NCBI GenBank assembly: GCA_016234805.1
Contig: JACRNU010000048.1
Location: 1-47,589 of the forward strand
DNA length: 47,589 bases
Reading direction: 5' to 3'
Source of the DNA: Elusimicrobiota bacterium
Lineage (GTDB): Bacteria > Elusimicrobiota > Elusimicrobia > UBA1565 > UBA9628
This document shows, in pieces, positions 15,953-26,125 of this stretch (position 1 is its first letter; every line of letters starts with the position of its first letter). The notes beneath the pieces were generated by a model. It was not told where the DNA came from, did no database searches, and saw only the letters and a program-made list of their open reading frames with translations. The position numbers were made by a program, and so were the translations under genes.

Positions 15953-18847
15953 ATGATGAGAACGCCGATCCCCATGCCGTCATCCAGAATCCTGAAGAAG
16001 GGCGTGGCTGTCGCGAGCCTGTGCTCCCTGCTCGTGGGACAGGCCTCTGCCGCGACCTACAACATCACGGCCCTCGGGAATGGAGCAGGACTGGGTTCAG
16101 GGACTCTCAGGCAGGCCGTCATCGAGTCCAACGCGGCCGGCGGCACCAACACCCTGGCCTGGGGCGCGGGCAGCGGAGGCGTCATCACGCTCCTGAGCGA
16201 CCTCGACCCCATCATCGCGAACACGACGCTGGACGCGAGCTCGGCCAACGCGGCCCCGACGATCGCGGGGGCATTCAATATCCCCCTGGTCGGAGCCACG
16301 ACCTTCCATAATGACGGCGGAGCGGCTCAGGATTGGACCATTTCCTCCATCGTTTCCGGCAGCGGCTCCCTTGCCAAGACAGGCAGCCGGGTCCTGGTCC
16401 TGCAGGGCGTCAACACCTACACGGGCGGGACCACGGTCAATGCCGGGACCCTGAATGTCAACGCGGATGCGGCCATGGGAGATTCAGCAGGCGCCCTGTC
16501 CTTGAACGGAGGCACGCTCAAGACCGCCGCGGCCATCACGTCCGCCCGCAACATCCTCCTCGATGCCGGCGGGGGCGCCATTGACGCGGGCGTCTTCCAT
16601 TCGACCTTCACGGGCATGCTGTACGGGGCCGGGGCCCTGACCATCACCGGGGTCGGCGCAGTCACCCTCTCCGGAGTCAATTATTTCACCGGCGGGACCA
16701 CGGTCAACGGCTCGACGCTCTGCGTGAACGGAGACTCGGCCCTGAGCTACGGCGGGGGAACGCTCACCCTCGTGGGAGGGACGCTCCAGACCGACGCGAG
16801 CGTGGTATCGTTCCGCGCCGTGACGCTCGGCGCCGGAGGCGGCACCTTCAACAGCGCCGGGTCGGATTCGGTCTTCTACGGCGCCGTCACCGGGACCACC
16901 GGCCTGACCAAGACCGGGGCCGGGACGCTCTACTTATACGGCGACAACACCTATTCCGGAGGGACCACGATCACCGGCGGGAAGCTTGCCATCTTCGCCG
17001 ACGCGAACCTCGGGAACTCCGCGGGCGGGGTCACCCTCAACAACGGCACGCTCATGACGCTCCTGAGCATGTCGTCCTCCCGCGCCATGACCTTGGCAGG
17101 GGCAGGCGGGACCCTCGAGGTGGCGGAGCGGACCCTGACCTTGAACGGCATCATCGGGGGGGCCGGCGCCCTGACCAAGACCGGAGGCGGAACCCTCGTC
17201 CTGAACGCGGCCAATACCTACACCGGGGGCACGAACATCAACGCGGGCGTCCTGGAACTCGGAATCATCAACGCGCTTCCCTTGAACAGGGTCGTCACCG
17301 TGAACTCAGGCGGCACGTTGGAGATGGGCGGCTTTACTCAGGGAGTGAGCAATTTCACCAACAACGGGACCTTGCGCCTCCTGCTCCAGCCCTTGGTGAC
17401 CAATCTGGCTGCCACGGGCACGGCCGACCTTGCCGGAGGGAGGCTCGTCGTCAGCCTCGCTCCGCAGGTCGTGACCGAGGGGCAGACCTTCAAGCCCATC
17501 ACTTTTGCGGGAGGGTATGCGCCTGGGGGAACAGGCCTATGCGCCACCTGCGTCTCCGGTCCCGCGGCCCTTTCCTTCGCGGTGACCAACAACGCCAACG
17601 ATGTCACCCTCACGGCCTCCCTGGTCCGCTTCAACACCCTGGCCGGCAATGACAACCAGAGCGCGATCGGGACGAGCCTCGAATCCCTGAGGACCAGCAC
17701 TGCGGGCGATGCCGCGACCGTGATCGGGGAGATCAACACCCTCGACCTCCCGCAGCTGCGCGCCGCCTTGGACCGGATCGGTCCGGTCTCCCTGGCCTCC
17801 ATGGCTGGGGTGGGCCTTGGGGCCTCCGGGGTCCACTCCGGCGCGCTCAGCCAGAGGATGGCCGTGCTGGCCGGGAGCGCGAGAGGAAGCGGCGCGGTCG
17901 CCTCCGTCCTTCCCTCCCCCTTCCCCGGGACCCTGGTGGCCGATGCCGGAGCCGGGGACGTGGAGATCCATGAGCCTGCTGACGAGCCGCGGCCGGACGT
18001 CTCGTGGGGGTTCTTCACCACCGGTATCTACAGGGACGGGCGGCTGCGCGAGGCCAACACCCCTTCGGGCCTGCAGCCTGGCTACGCATTCAACAGCGCG
18101 GGTTTCGTGGCCGGGGCGGATAAGGTCATTCGCGACGGGTTGGCGGTCGGCCTGGCCGCGGGCTACCTCCGGGGCCACTCCTCGATCTACTCCCCGGGCA
18201 GCGGCGTGGTGGACAGCCACAGCGCCCGGTTCGGAGGCTACGCCACGGCCTTCACGGACGCTCTGCACGCGGATTTCTACCTGGGCGGGGCCATGGACCT
18301 CTTCTCCATCAAGAGGGACATCGCTTTCGGCGGGCTCTCGCGTTCGGCGACCGCCAATCCCGTGGGCGGCGAGGTCAACCTGGACGCGGGCGTGGGATAC
18401 GACTGGAAGACGACCGCGTGGGGCACCTTTTCCCCCTTCGCCGGCCTGGGCTATGACCGCATGATGATCGGCTCGTTCACGGAAGACGGGGCCGGCGCCC
18501 TGAACCTGGCCGTCAGCCGCCAGACCGCGGAGTCCCTGCGCTCCAGGACGGGATTGAAGATATCGGACAAGTTCGATGCCGGCTCCTACACCTTCACCCC
18601 GTACGCGAGCGCGGGCTGGCGTCATGAATTCCTCAAGCAGAGCCGAGTCATCGAGGCGCAGTTGGCCGGGTCCGCGTCACCCTTCTCCGTGAAGACCGGC
18701 GAGTACGCCAAGGATGGGACCATCTTCGGCGCAGGGTTCACCGTGGATTGGGGCCGCAGCCTCGCGGCCAAGTTCGACTACTCCGGCGACTTCCGCTCCC
18801 ACTTCATGGACAATGTCTTCAATCTGGGCGTCCGGTTGAAGTTCTAA
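15953..18847 (+). CDS. Autotransporter (type Va secretion) with PATR beta-strand repeats
   Basis: 964-aa secreted/outer-membrane protein. Residues about 15-35 form a signal peptide (VAVASLCSLLVGQASA, cleavage before ATYN). The passenger is a right-handed beta-helix type with autotransporter-associated beta-strand (PATR) units: NTYTGGTTVNAGTLNVN, NYFTGGTTVNGSTLCVN, NTYSGGTTITGGKLAIF, NTYTGGTNINAGVLELG. These four start at 16412, 16679, 16946 and 17213, exactly 267 nt (89 residues) apart. From about residue 690 the sequence is an autotransporter beta-barrel (SWGFFTTGIYRDG and so on) ending NLGVRLKF with the terminal Phe needed for Bam-dependent insertion. No catalytic motif is visible in the passenger, so adhesion or surface structure is most likely. 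The start could be ATG 15953 or 15956. Confidence 0.9.
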   Translation: MMRTPIPMPSSRILKKGVAVASLCSLLVGQASAATYNITALGNGAGLGSGTLRQAVIESNAAGGTNTLAWGAGSGGVITLLSDLDPIIANTTLDASSANAAPTIAGAFNIPLVGATTFHNDGGAAQDWTISSIVSGSGSLAKTGSRVLVLQGVNTYTGGTTVNAGTLNVNADAAMGDSAGALSLNGGTLKTAAAITSARNILLDAGGGAIDAGVFHSTFTGMLYGAGALTITGVGAVTLSGVNYFTGGTTVNGSTLCVNGDSALSYGGGTLTLVGGTLQTDASVVSFRAVTLGAGGGTFNSAGSDSVFYGAVTGTTGLTKTGAGTLYLYGDNTYSGGTTITGGKLAIFADANLGNSAGGVTLNNGTLMTLLSMSSSRAMTLAGAGGTLEVAERTLTLNGIIGGAGALTKTGGGTLVLNAANTYTGGTNINAGVLELGIINALPLNRVVTVNSGGTLEMGGFTQGVSNFTNNGTLRLLLQPLVTNLAATGTADLAGGRLVVSLAPQVVTEGQTFKPITFAGGYAPGGTGLCATCVSGPAALSFAVTNNANDVTLTASLVRFNTLAGNDNQSAIGTSLESLRTSTAGDAATVIGEINTLDLPQLRAALDRIGPVSLASMAGVGLGASGVHSGALSQRMAVLAGSARGSGAVASVLPSPFPGTLVADAGAGDVEIHEPADEPRPDVSWGFFTTGIYRDGRLREANTPSGLQPGYAFNSAGFVAGADKVIRDGLAVGLAAGYLRGHSSIYSPGSGVVDSHSARFGGYATAFTDALHADFYLGGAMDLFSIKRDIAFGGLSRSATANPVGGEVNLDAGVGYDWKTTAWGTFSPFAGLGYDRMMIGSFTEDGAGALNLAVSRQTAESLRSRTGLKISDKFDAGSYTFTPYASAGWRHEFLKQSRVIEAQLAGSASPFSVKTGEYAKDGTIFGAGFTVDWGRSLAAKFDYSGDFRSHFMDNVFNLGVRLKF
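16412..17479 (+). repeat. Four PATR repeats with exact 267-nt period
   Basis: The Asn codons opening each TGGT unit fall at 16412, 16679, 16946 and 17213. All three intervals are 267 nt. Sequences have diverged at the DNA level but the length is conserved exactly. Confidence 0.75.
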
Positions 18848-18882
18848 CCGCGAACGACCAGAACTTCAACCGGACGCCCAGA
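18823..18882 (+). terminator. 23-bp perfect inverted repeat built on the autotransporter stop codon
   Basis: Left arm 18823-18845 covers the last codons (NLGVRLKF) and the first base of the stop. Right arm 18860-18882 is its exact inverse, with a 14-nt loop. A second stem, GCCAGGCTTG (18886-18895) with CAAGCCTGGC (18919-18928), with GCCCAG/CTGGGC extending it, follows and shares bases with the first. It separates two convergent genes and probably acts as a terminator. There is no T run. Confidence 0.6.
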
Positions 18883-18953
18883 GGCGCCAGGCTTGGCCGC
18901 ATGCATGTGGCCCCGGTTCAAGCCTGGCACCTGGGCCTCGGCCCGTCTAGGTT

Positions 18954-21320
18954 TCATCGAGGCGAGAAGAACTCGAAGATCTTCCTGGCCGGGTCGATGA
19001 TGGGGCTCAGCACGCTGGAAACGGGGTTGAACCGCACCTTCGGTTCGCGGAGGTCGCCGGTGACGCTGAACTTCATGGGCATGGGAAGCTTCAGGAGCCG
19101 GATCGCTACATCGAGGTCGAGCCGGTCTCCGTGGAAGTCCGCGGTCCCGCCCACGGCGATGTCGAGGGTGAGGCTCGAAAGCGCGCACTCCCGGATCTCC
19201 ATGACCCCGTCGCGGAAGACATACGCTCCCCTGATGCGGGTGAAAGCCACGTCCGTGAGGTCCGGAAGGGTATTGAGGCCCGGAAGGCGCTGCACCTTCT
19301 GGATGGCCAGCAGGGGCATCAGCAGGACCTTGGCCACCGTGGAGCGCGAGCAGAGGGCGTCGAGGCTGCGGAACCTGCCGGACGCGACCGTCACGGTGGA
19401 GGCCCCGTTCATCTCCGAGAGGTCCTTGGTCACGTCCTGGAGGTCCCACTCGAGCTTGAGGTCTCGGGCTGAGAAGAGCGGGTGGTCGATCCCGCCCACG
19501 CGGAAGGTCCCCTGGAGCGCCAGGGGCACGGGCGGTTTCCGCGGGCGCGGGGAAGGGGGTTGCGTCGTCGCGGCGGACTGGGCCTGCGCAGGGACGGCGC
19601 CGTTCCTGGATGCCAGGAACTTCTCGAGGTCGAGACGGTCGAATTCCCCGTTCACCGTGACTTTGAGCTTGCGGCCAAGGCCGATGAGGGTCAGGTCCTT
19701 GAGCACGACCTTGCCGCCCGCGGCCTCGCCTTCAAGCCTCGGGACCGAGAGATCCCGGCCCGACAGGGTCCCTCCTCCGGAGAGCCGTGAGACTTGGATG
19801 CCCTTGAACTCACCGGCCAGGTCCTGAAGCCGGAAATCGCCTTTCACGGAAAGGGCGTGCAGTTCCCCATCCACGGAGAGCGAACCATCCACGCGGCCCG
19901 AAAGCCCGAGTTTGCGTGTCTTAGGCATGATGCCGCCCGCCAGACCCGCGTCCAGGGCGATCCTTCCGGCTTTGAGGGTGAGGCGCGTGCGGCCCCCGGA
20001 ATCCCTGTCCAGATGCCCTGCCAGCTCCACGGTGCTGGGCCCGATATCCACGGCCAGGGAGTCGATCTCCACCTCCTTGGGCGCGAGCCGGAGCCGGGCC
20101 CTGACCCTTGAGGCGGGCACGGAAAGGCCCTGAGGGACCTTGCGGAGGAACCCGATGTCTTCGGTGTCGAAGGCAGGGACCTCGATCTCAGAGGCCAACG
20201 TCAGGAACGGCTTGGCCTTGCGCCCGAGCTGCCGCACCCGGCCGGAAGCCGACAGGGAACCCACCCGGCTCGAGGCTTCGAATCCCAGGACCTGGAGGTC
20301 TCCGGCTTCGAGGCGGAAGGTTCCCGCGACACGCGTCTCCGGAAGCCTGGGGACGCCCTTGGGCAGGCCCACGCGCCGGGCCAGGAGGTCCGTCCCGGCC
20401 GTGGGAACCCCAGCGTCAAGCCTCATGTCCAGGGCCTTCTTCCTGCGGCCGGCCTCCACCCTGGCCCCTGGGACGACATCGATGTCGAGCTTGCCCCTGG
20501 CCACCACTGCGCCCAGCTCCATGACCTTCGCGTCGATGCGGAACTCCGGCAGCCGGAATCTCCGGATGGTCCCGGAAGCCGCGGCATCCAGGCCCCAGAG
20601 AGAGGTGCGGAACTCCGTGACCGAGGCTGACATCCGGTCCGGATCGAACCCTCCCAGGTCCAGGGTGCCGGAGGCCGTGACATCGCCCTCCAAGACGCTC
20701 TCCACGAACCTGCGCCTGGCGTGCATGGAGACCTCGACCGGGAACTCCCCGCTGGCGGCGACATTGGATGCGCCGATGCTGATGGCTCCGATGTCCCAGC
20801 CGGTCTTCTTTATTAGGTTGTCGTAGGTGAACCTCCCCCGGGAAACCTCCACGTACCGGACATCCAATTCAAGGCGCGTCTCGCCCTCCTTCCTCGGCGG
20901 CTTGCGTTTTTTCGGGCGCCCGCTTCCCGGGAGGTTGAGGGTGCCGTCGAGCCTCCTGATGAGGTTGAATCGGGCGTCATCGAGGGAGACGCTTTCGGCC
21001 ACGATCCTCCGCCGCGCCAGGGGGAGCCATTGGATCCTGAGCCGGGCTGTGCCGGCCGCGGCGAAGATGCCTTCGGAGAAACCCTCCTCCTCGGAGATCT
21101 CGAGCCGGTCCACGACGAGTCCCTGCACCAGGCCCAGGGAGACCCCGGAGAGCCTCACTTCGCGGTCGAGCCGCTTCTCCAATTGGGCGATCACGACCTC
21201 CCGAAGCTTCTCCGGAGGCAGGAACATCCGGAGCGCGATGGATCCGCCGGCGGCCAGGCAGGCCAGGAACAAAACCGTGAGGACCAGTGTCTTAATGAAT
21301 AAGCCCAAGCGCCGAGCCAT
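18954..21320 (-). CDS. AsmA-family envelope protein (paralogue 1)
   Basis: 788 aa. One N-terminal membrane helix (LFIKTLVLTVLFLACLAAGG) is followed by a long periplasmic domain starting LPPEKLREVVIAQLEKRLDREVRLSGVSLGLVQGLVVDRLEISE, the typical AsmA opening, then repeated beta-rich segments. AsmA-like proteins (TamB, YhdP and others) form lipid-conducting bridges between the two membranes or help outer-membrane assembly. The end reads PVSSVLSPIIDPARKIFEFF. It is clearly related to the 1146-aa protein at 37039-40479. An upstream TTGCCC-17-TTTGAT (21357-21329) leaves 8 nt to the ATG. It is convergent with the autotransporter gene and divergent from the protease gene; a role in envelope lipid transport is inferred. 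Confidence 0.83.
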   Translation of the reverse strand: MARRLGLFIKTLVLTVLFLACLAAGGSIALRMFLPPEKLREVVIAQLEKRLDREVRLSGVSLGLVQGLVVDRLEISEEEGFSEGIFAAAGTARLRIQWLPLARRRIVAESVSLDDARFNLIRRLDGTLNLPGSGRPKKRKPPRKEGETRLELDVRYVEVSRGRFTYDNLIKKTGWDIGAISIGASNVAASGEFPVEVSMHARRRFVESVLEGDVTASGTLDLGGFDPDRMSASVTEFRTSLWGLDAAASGTIRRFRLPEFRIDAKVMELGAVVARGKLDIDVVPGARVEAGRRKKALDMRLDAGVPTAGTDLLARRVGLPKGVPRLPETRVAGTFRLEAGDLQVLGFEASSRVGSLSASGRVRQLGRKAKPFLTLASEIEVPAFDTEDIGFLRKVPQGLSVPASRVRARLRLAPKEVEIDSLAVDIGPSTVELAGHLDRDSGGRTRLTLKAGRIALDAGLAGGIMPKTRKLGLSGRVDGSLSVDGELHALSVKGDFRLQDLAGEFKGIQVSRLSGGGTLSGRDLSVPRLEGEAAGGKVVLKDLTLIGLGRKLKVTVNGEFDRLDLEKFLASRNGAVPAQAQSAATTQPPSPRPRKPPVPLALQGTFRVGGIDHPLFSARDLKLEWDLQDVTKDLSEMNGASTVTVASGRFRSLDALCSRSTVAKVLLMPLLAIQKVQRLPGLNTLPDLTDVAFTRIRGAYVFRDGVMEIRECALSSLTLDIAVGGTADFHGDRLDLDVAIRLLKLPMPMKFSVTGDLREPKVRFNPVSSVLSPIIDPARKIFEFFSPR

Positions 21321-21378
21321 GCTCAGCTATCAAACAGAATTCAACGAGCCGGGGCAAGTGCGAAGCTTCGGGGACTCA

Positions 21379-21407
21379 TTGACAAAGCCGCCATACCATG
21401 CTTGAAT
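21379..21407 (+). promoter_or_regulatory. Promoter for the trypsin-like protease operon, leaderless geometry
   Basis: TTGACA (21379-21384), 17 bp, TTGAAT (21402-21407), with the ATG at 21414 six nt further on. The predicted start of transcription coincides with the start codon. Confidence 0.5.
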
Positions 21408-21413
21408 GAAACC

Positions 21414-23171
21414 ATGACCAAGAGGATCCTGTCCGCCGCCGTCGTCGTGCTCCTGTCAGCCGCCCCTTGCTTCGCCGCCTACGCCAACCCTAAGAAGCAG
21501 AAGCCCAAGACCGGGCTTTCCGGGCTCCTGGCCAGGATCTCGGCGTACATGAATTCCGACCCTGTGCTCAAGGCTAGGGTGACGGCGGTCGCAGCGGTGC
21601 GCGGCGGCATCCCCACGGACCAGGGAGAGGACCTCGACGGCCGCCTCATGGACCGGGCCTCCTACCTCCGGGACCGCGTCCTCGGCTCAGGGGACTCCCG
21701 CGACGAGGCTTCCCTCCGGAGGATCTATCAGGCGCTCTCCGTGACCCAGCTCATACAGTCCATGGAACTGCCCTTGGAGCCCGAGATGCGCGCCGAAGCC
21801 CGCGCCGCTCTCCAAGCCTGGTCCGGGCTCAAGCATTCCCCGGCCCTTCCCAGCGCCTTGAAGGTCTATCTCGCGGCCGTCCCCGAGAAGCCCGATGACA
21901 AGGAGTTCGTGGCCGCGGGCTGGGCAGCCTACTGCAGGACCCTGACCCCGGAGCTCAAGTCTCTCCGGCAGGCAGATCCCTCGGGCAGGATCCCAGTGCC
22001 GGAAACGGCCAAGCTCGATGAAGCCCTGGGCGGGTTGAGGAAGACCTGGACGGAGAAGGCGGTCAGCCCCTCTGATGCGGGGCAGGCCCACTTCCTGGCC
22101 GGCTTCACCTATTCCGAGTTGGCGCGCGCTGACCTCAAGGGCGCCGCGGCCCCGGTCGAGCCGGTGGCCGGCAAACCAGTTCCCGAGACCCGCGAGGAAG
22201 CCTCCCCTGCGCCGATGCCGCGCAAGGTCGCGGCCGCGGTGGCCGCGGTTCCGGAGGCTGTCTTCAACCCACGCTTCGTGTATTCACGGGCGGCCAAGTC
22301 CGTGGTGCTCATCATCTGCGCGTCCGAAGACGGGCAGGGCGAGCTCGGGAGCGGGAGCATCATCGACGCCTCGGGCCGGATCCTGACCAACGCCCATGTC
22401 GTCATCCGCGACTCCACCAAGAAGCCCTGGCCCAACATCCGGGTCTACTTCAAGCCCGCGAAGATGACCGGGGACAACACCCGCGACCTGGTCTCCCCGG
22501 TCGCGGCCGAGGTCGTGGGCTTCGACGCCGCGCTTGACCTCGCCATGCTCAAGCTGACCGACCCTCCCGGAGACCTCTCGCCGCTGGAGCTGGCCGACCC
22601 CGAGGCGATCGAGATCGGCGACAAGGTCGCGGCCATCGGCCACCCCGAGCAGGGCGGGCTCTGGACCCTGACCACCGGCGTGGTGAGCAGCCTCATCGCG
22701 GACATCGGCAGCGTCAAGGGCAAGAACGTTTTCCAGACCGACGCCTCCATCAACCGCGGCAACTCCGGCGGCCCGCTTCTCAACGCGGCCGGGGACATCG
22801 TCGGGGTGAACACCCTCATGTCGCGCAAGGCCGCCGACGGTCTGGCCATCACATCGGTCAACTTCGCGGTCAAGGCCGACGTGGCCAAACGCTGGATGGC
22901 CAAGGCCGGGACCAAGGTGGCCTACGCCGCCCCGGCTTCCGCGGGATCTGCCGGGCCCGGGCCGATGACCGTGTCCGTGAGCGTCCCGCCCGTGAAGGTC
23001 ATCCAGGCCTCCTCCTCCGCCGGCGCCAAGAAGGAGGCCAAGGAGGTCGTGTCCGAGAGCAAGCCTTTCAGCCGGGAGGACGTCATCGCCCAGGCCATCA
23101 GGGAGATGGAAGACCTCGAGGCCGAGATGCACAATGAGGTCGAGAAGAGGAGGAGCCAACTGAAACCATGA
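21414..23171 (+). CDS. Secreted trypsin-like serine protease (S1C/HtrA-like, no PDZ)
   Basis: 585 aa. The signal peptide is [21 protein letters not shown], cleaved before AYA. Residues about 25-260 are a helical domain with no known family. The protease domain spans about 285-500 with triad H328 (TNAHVV), D375 (ALDLAMLKL) and S451 (RGNSGGPLL), which is the HtrA/DegP-type arrangement. No PDZ domain follows; instead a short proline/serine linker leads to a coiled-coil tail ([19 protein letters not shown]). The start at 21414 is preferred over an upstream TTG (21402) because that TTG lies in the -10 box. The stop overlaps the next ATG (ATGA), so it is translated with the NlpC/P60 gene. Likely periplasmic; substrate unknown. 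Confidence 0.87.
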   Translation: MTKRILSAAVVVLLSAAPCFAAYANPKKQKPKTGLSGLLARISAYMNSDPVLKARVTAVAAVRGGIPTDQGEDLDGRLMDRASYLRDRVLGSGDSRDEASLRRIYQALSVTQLIQSMELPLEPEMRAEARAALQAWSGLKHSPALPSALKVYLAAVPEKPDDKEFVAAGWAAYCRTLTPELKSLRQADPSGRIPVPETAKLDEALGGLRKTWTEKAVSPSDAGQAHFLAGFTYSELARADLKGAAAPVEPVAGKPVPETREEASPAPMPRKVAAAVAAVPEAVFNPRFVYSRAAKSVVLIICASEDGQGELGSGSIIDASGRILTNAHVVIRDSTKKPWPNIRVYFKPAKMTGDNTRDLVSPVAAEVVGFDAALDLAMLKLTDPPGDLSPLELADPEAIEIGDKVAAIGHPEQGGLWTLTTGVVSSLIADIGSVKGKNVFQTDASINRGNSGGPLLNAAGDIVGVNTLMSRKAADGLAITSVNFAVKADVAKRWMAKAGTKVAYAAPASAGSAGPGPMTVSVSVPPVKVIQASSSAGAKKEAKEVVSESKPFSREDVIAQAIREMEDLEAEMHNEVEKRRSQLKP

Positions 23172-24508
23172 CCACCATCCTGCTGCTCGCAGCCCTCTTC
23201 GGGACGCCGGCTCAGGCGCAGGCGGCCCGGCAGAACGTCGTGGAGTACCTGGACGCGGAGATGAAGGGTGACCAGGGCATCTCCGCCATGGACCGCCAGG
23301 CCATCCTCTCCGCCATCCAGCAACGCTTCGCGGCCTACGCCGTGGAGGTCGTCCGCGACCGCAAGCTCGACGGCGCCAGGGTGGTCCTCCATATGATCGT
23401 GGAGGGCACCTTCGACAACACCTCCCCGGAACGGATCGCGGACGTCTCCTTCGCCGCCTACCAGGCCATCAGCAGGGGCGCGCCTGCGGACGTGGTCGAG
23501 GGCATCGCGCTCTACGGCTACCGCAAGAAGATCGCCTGGGAGACCATCAGCCTTTGGGCCAACGGCTACAACGAGATGTTCCAACGGGGCGTGCCCGGGG
23601 ACGTGGCCGCGGACCTCATCGCCAACGCGGTCGACCGGGGCTGGGACGACTACGCCTTCACGACCATGAAGCGGTCCCTCATCGACGCCAAGAGGGCGGG
23701 GTTCGACGTGAAGGACTACGCGACCTTCCTTTTCGGCCACATGGTGCAGGGCAAGTCCAGGCCCGGAGAGCTCTCAGCCAAGGCCATGACCTACTTCCGC
23801 AAGATCGCCAGGAGCAAGGAGAAGCCCGACCTCCCGGCGTATGAGGGCGTGTTCACGAAGAAGCCCGAGCCGCCCGCTCGCTACGAGATCCAGCCGGAAG
23901 GCCGGGCCGAGCCTCCTGTCGTGGCGCAGGCCGAGCCCAGGCCCGCCTCTCCCAAGGTCCGCTACGACCCGGTGGAGGAACCGGCCAAGCCTGCAGCGCC
24001 CAAGATCCGCTACGACCAGGTGGAGACGCCACAGACACCGGAATCCCCCAAAGCCCAGCCCAAGCCCCGGGAGACCAAGCCTGTCCAGCCCAAGCCAGCG
24101 CCCACGCCGCGCGAGCTCGGCATCGCCATGGCGCAGTTGTGGCCGGGGCTGGAGAAATCCTCCAAGTCCTACATCGGGACCCCGTATGTGTGGGGCGGGA
24201 CCACGCACAAGGGCATCGACTGCTCGGCCCTGACGCGCAATTCCTACCGCGAGAACGAGGTGGGCATCCCCAGGGTCAGCCGCGACCAGTGGAAGGTCGG
24301 TGACAAGGTGGACGTGCGCGAGCTGCGCGAAGGGGACCTCGTTTTCTTCAATACCATGGGCGTCGGAGTCTCCCACGTGGCCATGATGGTCGATCCCAAG
24401 AGCAACAAGTTCATCCATGCCTCGTCCTCGCGCGGGGTCATCATCGACGACCTGAGCAAGAACTGGTTCAAGACGCGCTATCTGGGCGCGCGCCGCATCA
24501 TCCAGTAG
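23168..24508 (+). CDS. NlpC/P60-family peptidoglycan peptidase
   Basis: 446 aa with a signal peptide ([18 protein letters not shown]). The N-terminal ~200 residues are helical and unassigned. A Pro-rich linker contains two copies of a repeat ([13 protein letters not shown] and [13 protein letters not shown]). The C-terminal NlpC/P60 domain begins at about residue 330: [20 protein letters not shown] gives the catalytic C352, with H403 (SHVAMM) and H417 (FIHASS). Such enzymes cut D-gamma-Glu-mDAP bonds in cell-wall peptides. Its coupling to a secreted protease and an HExxH protein suggests a shared envelope-remodelling job. Confidence 0.88.
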   Translation: MTTILLLAALFGTPAQAQAARQNVVEYLDAEMKGDQGISAMDRQAILSAIQQRFAAYAVEVVRDRKLDGARVVLHMIVEGTFDNTSPERIADVSFAAYQAISRGAPADVVEGIALYGYRKKIAWETISLWANGYNEMFQRGVPGDVAADLIANAVDRGWDDYAFTTMKRSLIDAKRAGFDVKDYATFLFGHMVQGKSRPGELSAKAMTYFRKIARSKEKPDLPAYEGVFTKKPEPPARYEIQPEGRAEPPVVAQAEPRPASPKVRYDPVEEPAKPAAPKIRYDQVETPQTPESPKAQPKPRETKPVQPKPAPTPRELGIAMAQLWPGLEKSSKSYIGTPYVWGGTTHKGIDCSALTRNSYRENEVGIPRVSRDQWKVGDKVDVRELREGDLVFFNTMGVGVSHVAMMVDPKSNKFIHASSSRGVIIDDLSKNWFKTRYLGARRIIQ

Positions 24509-24520
24509 CGGCCCCTGGGC

Positions 24521-24551
24521 TTGACAAAATCCCTGGCTGGGGCAATACTAT
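24521..24551 (+). promoter_or_regulatory. Possible promoter ahead of the HExxH protein gene
   Basis: Perfect TTGACA (24521-24526) followed by AATACT (24544-24549, 17 bp spacer) or TACTAT (24546-24551, 19 bp). It lies 13 nt after the NlpC/P60 stop and gives a leader of about 35 nt with GAGGG near the ATG at 24593. Confidence 0.45.
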
Positions 24552-24592
24552 TGGCAGTTCGGCGTAGAGCGCATGCAGCGAGGGCGAACCCC

Positions 24593-26125
24593 ATGACCCG
24601 AAAAGCCTTGTTCCTGGCCGCCTTTTCCGCGGCTCTTCTCCTCCAGGTCCCGGCTCAGGCCGAGTCTCGCGGCCCCGTGGCGCGGATCTTCCTCGATCAG
24701 CTCAAAGGCCTCGACGATGCCGGAAGCAAGGCCGCGGCCTCCTGCGAGGACTTGCGAAAGTGCGCGGCCCTCATGACCCCGGCTCAGAAGGAGTCCGCCC
24801 GGACCGACCTGCTCAGGCTCGAAGGCCGGACCCCGTCCGGAGGACTGCTGACCGAGATCAGCCAGGGCTTCATCGCCCTGGGCTATCCCCAGGACGCGGT
24901 CCGCATGCTGAAGATGGGGCCGTTCGATCAGAGCAGGGGCGGCCTGCTCACCCAGGCCGCGAGTGAATTCCAGCGCCAGGGCCGCTACGAGCTCGCCATG
25001 GCCGCGGCCCAAGAGGCCCTGGATGCTGACCCGAAGGATGAGGCTGCTCTGGCGGTCCTGAGGCTCTCTGAGCGGCGGGTCCACAAGCGTGAGATCGCGA
25101 GCCTTCCGGTCCTCAAGGATGAGTCGGTGGAAGGCCGGCCAGGAGAGGGAGGAAGCCGTCTCGCTGCCCTGACCGCGGACCCTCCGGCTATATCCGCCTG
25201 GCCCGACTTGCCCATGGAGGTCTACCACCTTCCGGACACGAAGCCGCCCTCCAGCTGGGAAACGATCGTCACCGGGGTCGGCTCGCTCTGGAGGGTCTAT
25301 TTCCATTCCCCTTCGGCGAAGGAGGCTAAGGACGTCGCTGCCTTGAAGAAAAGCCTTGAAAGCCTGCCCTCGGGCAAGGACCTCGTGGCGGAGATGGGCG
25401 GCTGGGAGCGCGTGGAGAAGGAAGTCTACTTCATGGTCACGGACATGTCGGATGACGGCACCGCGGCCTATGTCCGGCCCATGACGCCCTGGGAGGCGAA
25501 GAAGAAGGGCAAGAACTACGTCCTGGCCATCAACAGCAAGCTCATGGAGGCAGGCCCGGAGGCCGTGCTGCCGGTCTTTGGGCACGAGCTCTCCCATGTT
25601 TCAGACAAGCTCAAGGGACGCACCGAGTTCGACCTGGCCGTGACGAGCGAGCACGGGGCGCACCTCAGGCAGGTCTACCTTTTTCAGGAGGTCGAGAAGA
25701 GCCTCACCCCTCAGAGACGCCAGGAGGTGGAGAAGAAGCGCATCTGGATGTACCAGAAGTGGTTGACCTCCATGTGGGAGGACCACCTGCTCAAGCTCTA
25801 CCCCAAGAAGGAGGATTACCAGAAGGTCTTTTCCGCGAACAAGAACCTCCAGTACGTGGCCGGGCTCGCGTACGAGGACATCGCCAAGAAGGCGGTCAAG
25901 GACGGCACTCCCCAGGTGCTCTACCACGTCTCGGACCTCTACGCCAATGCCACGCACGAGCCCGAGACGACCGAGGAGGCCCTGCTCAAAAAGATCGAGG
26001 CTGCGCCTGACCCGGCCAAGCGCTCGGCCCTGCAAGCCATGCTCAAGAAGGTTCGCGAGATGCGCAAGGGCTTCTTCTCGACCGACGAGGGTTACAGGGC
26101 CCGGACCGGACAGACCCTGCCATGA
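24593..26125 (+). CDS. Exported HExxH-motif protein, putative metallopeptidase
   Basis: 510 aa with signal peptide MTRKALFLAAFSAALLLQVPAQA. The first ~170 residues look like TPR-type helices (TEISQGFIALGYPQDAVRML, YELAMAAAQEALDADPKDEAAL). Later, VFGHELSH supplies a zinc-binding HExxH (H331, E332, H335), and SEHGAH supplies a possible third ligand, E353, 18 residues on, as in gluzincins. I do not recognise the family. GAGGG lies 8 nt before the ATG at 24593; upstream in-frame codons to 24521 overlap the promoter. The stop overlaps the next start (ATGA). Function as a periplasmic peptidase is inferred from the motif and neighbours. Confidence 0.72.
   Translation: MTRKALFLAAFSAALLLQVPAQAESRGPVARIFLDQLKGLDDAGSKAAASCEDLRKCAALMTPAQKESARTDLLRLEGRTPSGGLLTEISQGFIALGYPQDAVRMLKMGPFDQSRGGLLTQAASEFQRQGRYELAMAAAQEALDADPKDEAALAVLRLSERRVHKREIASLPVLKDESVEGRPGEGGSRLAALTADPPAISAWPDLPMEVYHLPDTKPPSSWETIVTGVGSLWRVYFHSPSAKEAKDVAALKKSLESLPSGKDLVAEMGGWERVEKEVYFMVTDMSDDGTAAYVRPMTPWEAKKKGKNYVLAINSKLMEAGPEAVLPVFGHELSHVSDKLKGRTEFDLAVTSEHGAHLRQVYLFQEVEKSLTPQRRQEVEKKRIWMYQKWLTSMWEDHLLKLYPKKEDYQKVFSANKNLQYVAGLAYEDIAKKAVKDGTPQVLYHVSDLYANATHEPETTEEALLKKIEAAPDPAKRSALQAMLKKVREMRKGFFSTDEGYRARTGQTLP

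Noticed and set aside
16412..17479. CRISPR-like regular spacing
   Set aside because: The exact period belongs to protein repeats of the autotransporter; there are no short identical repeats with spacers, and no cas genes.
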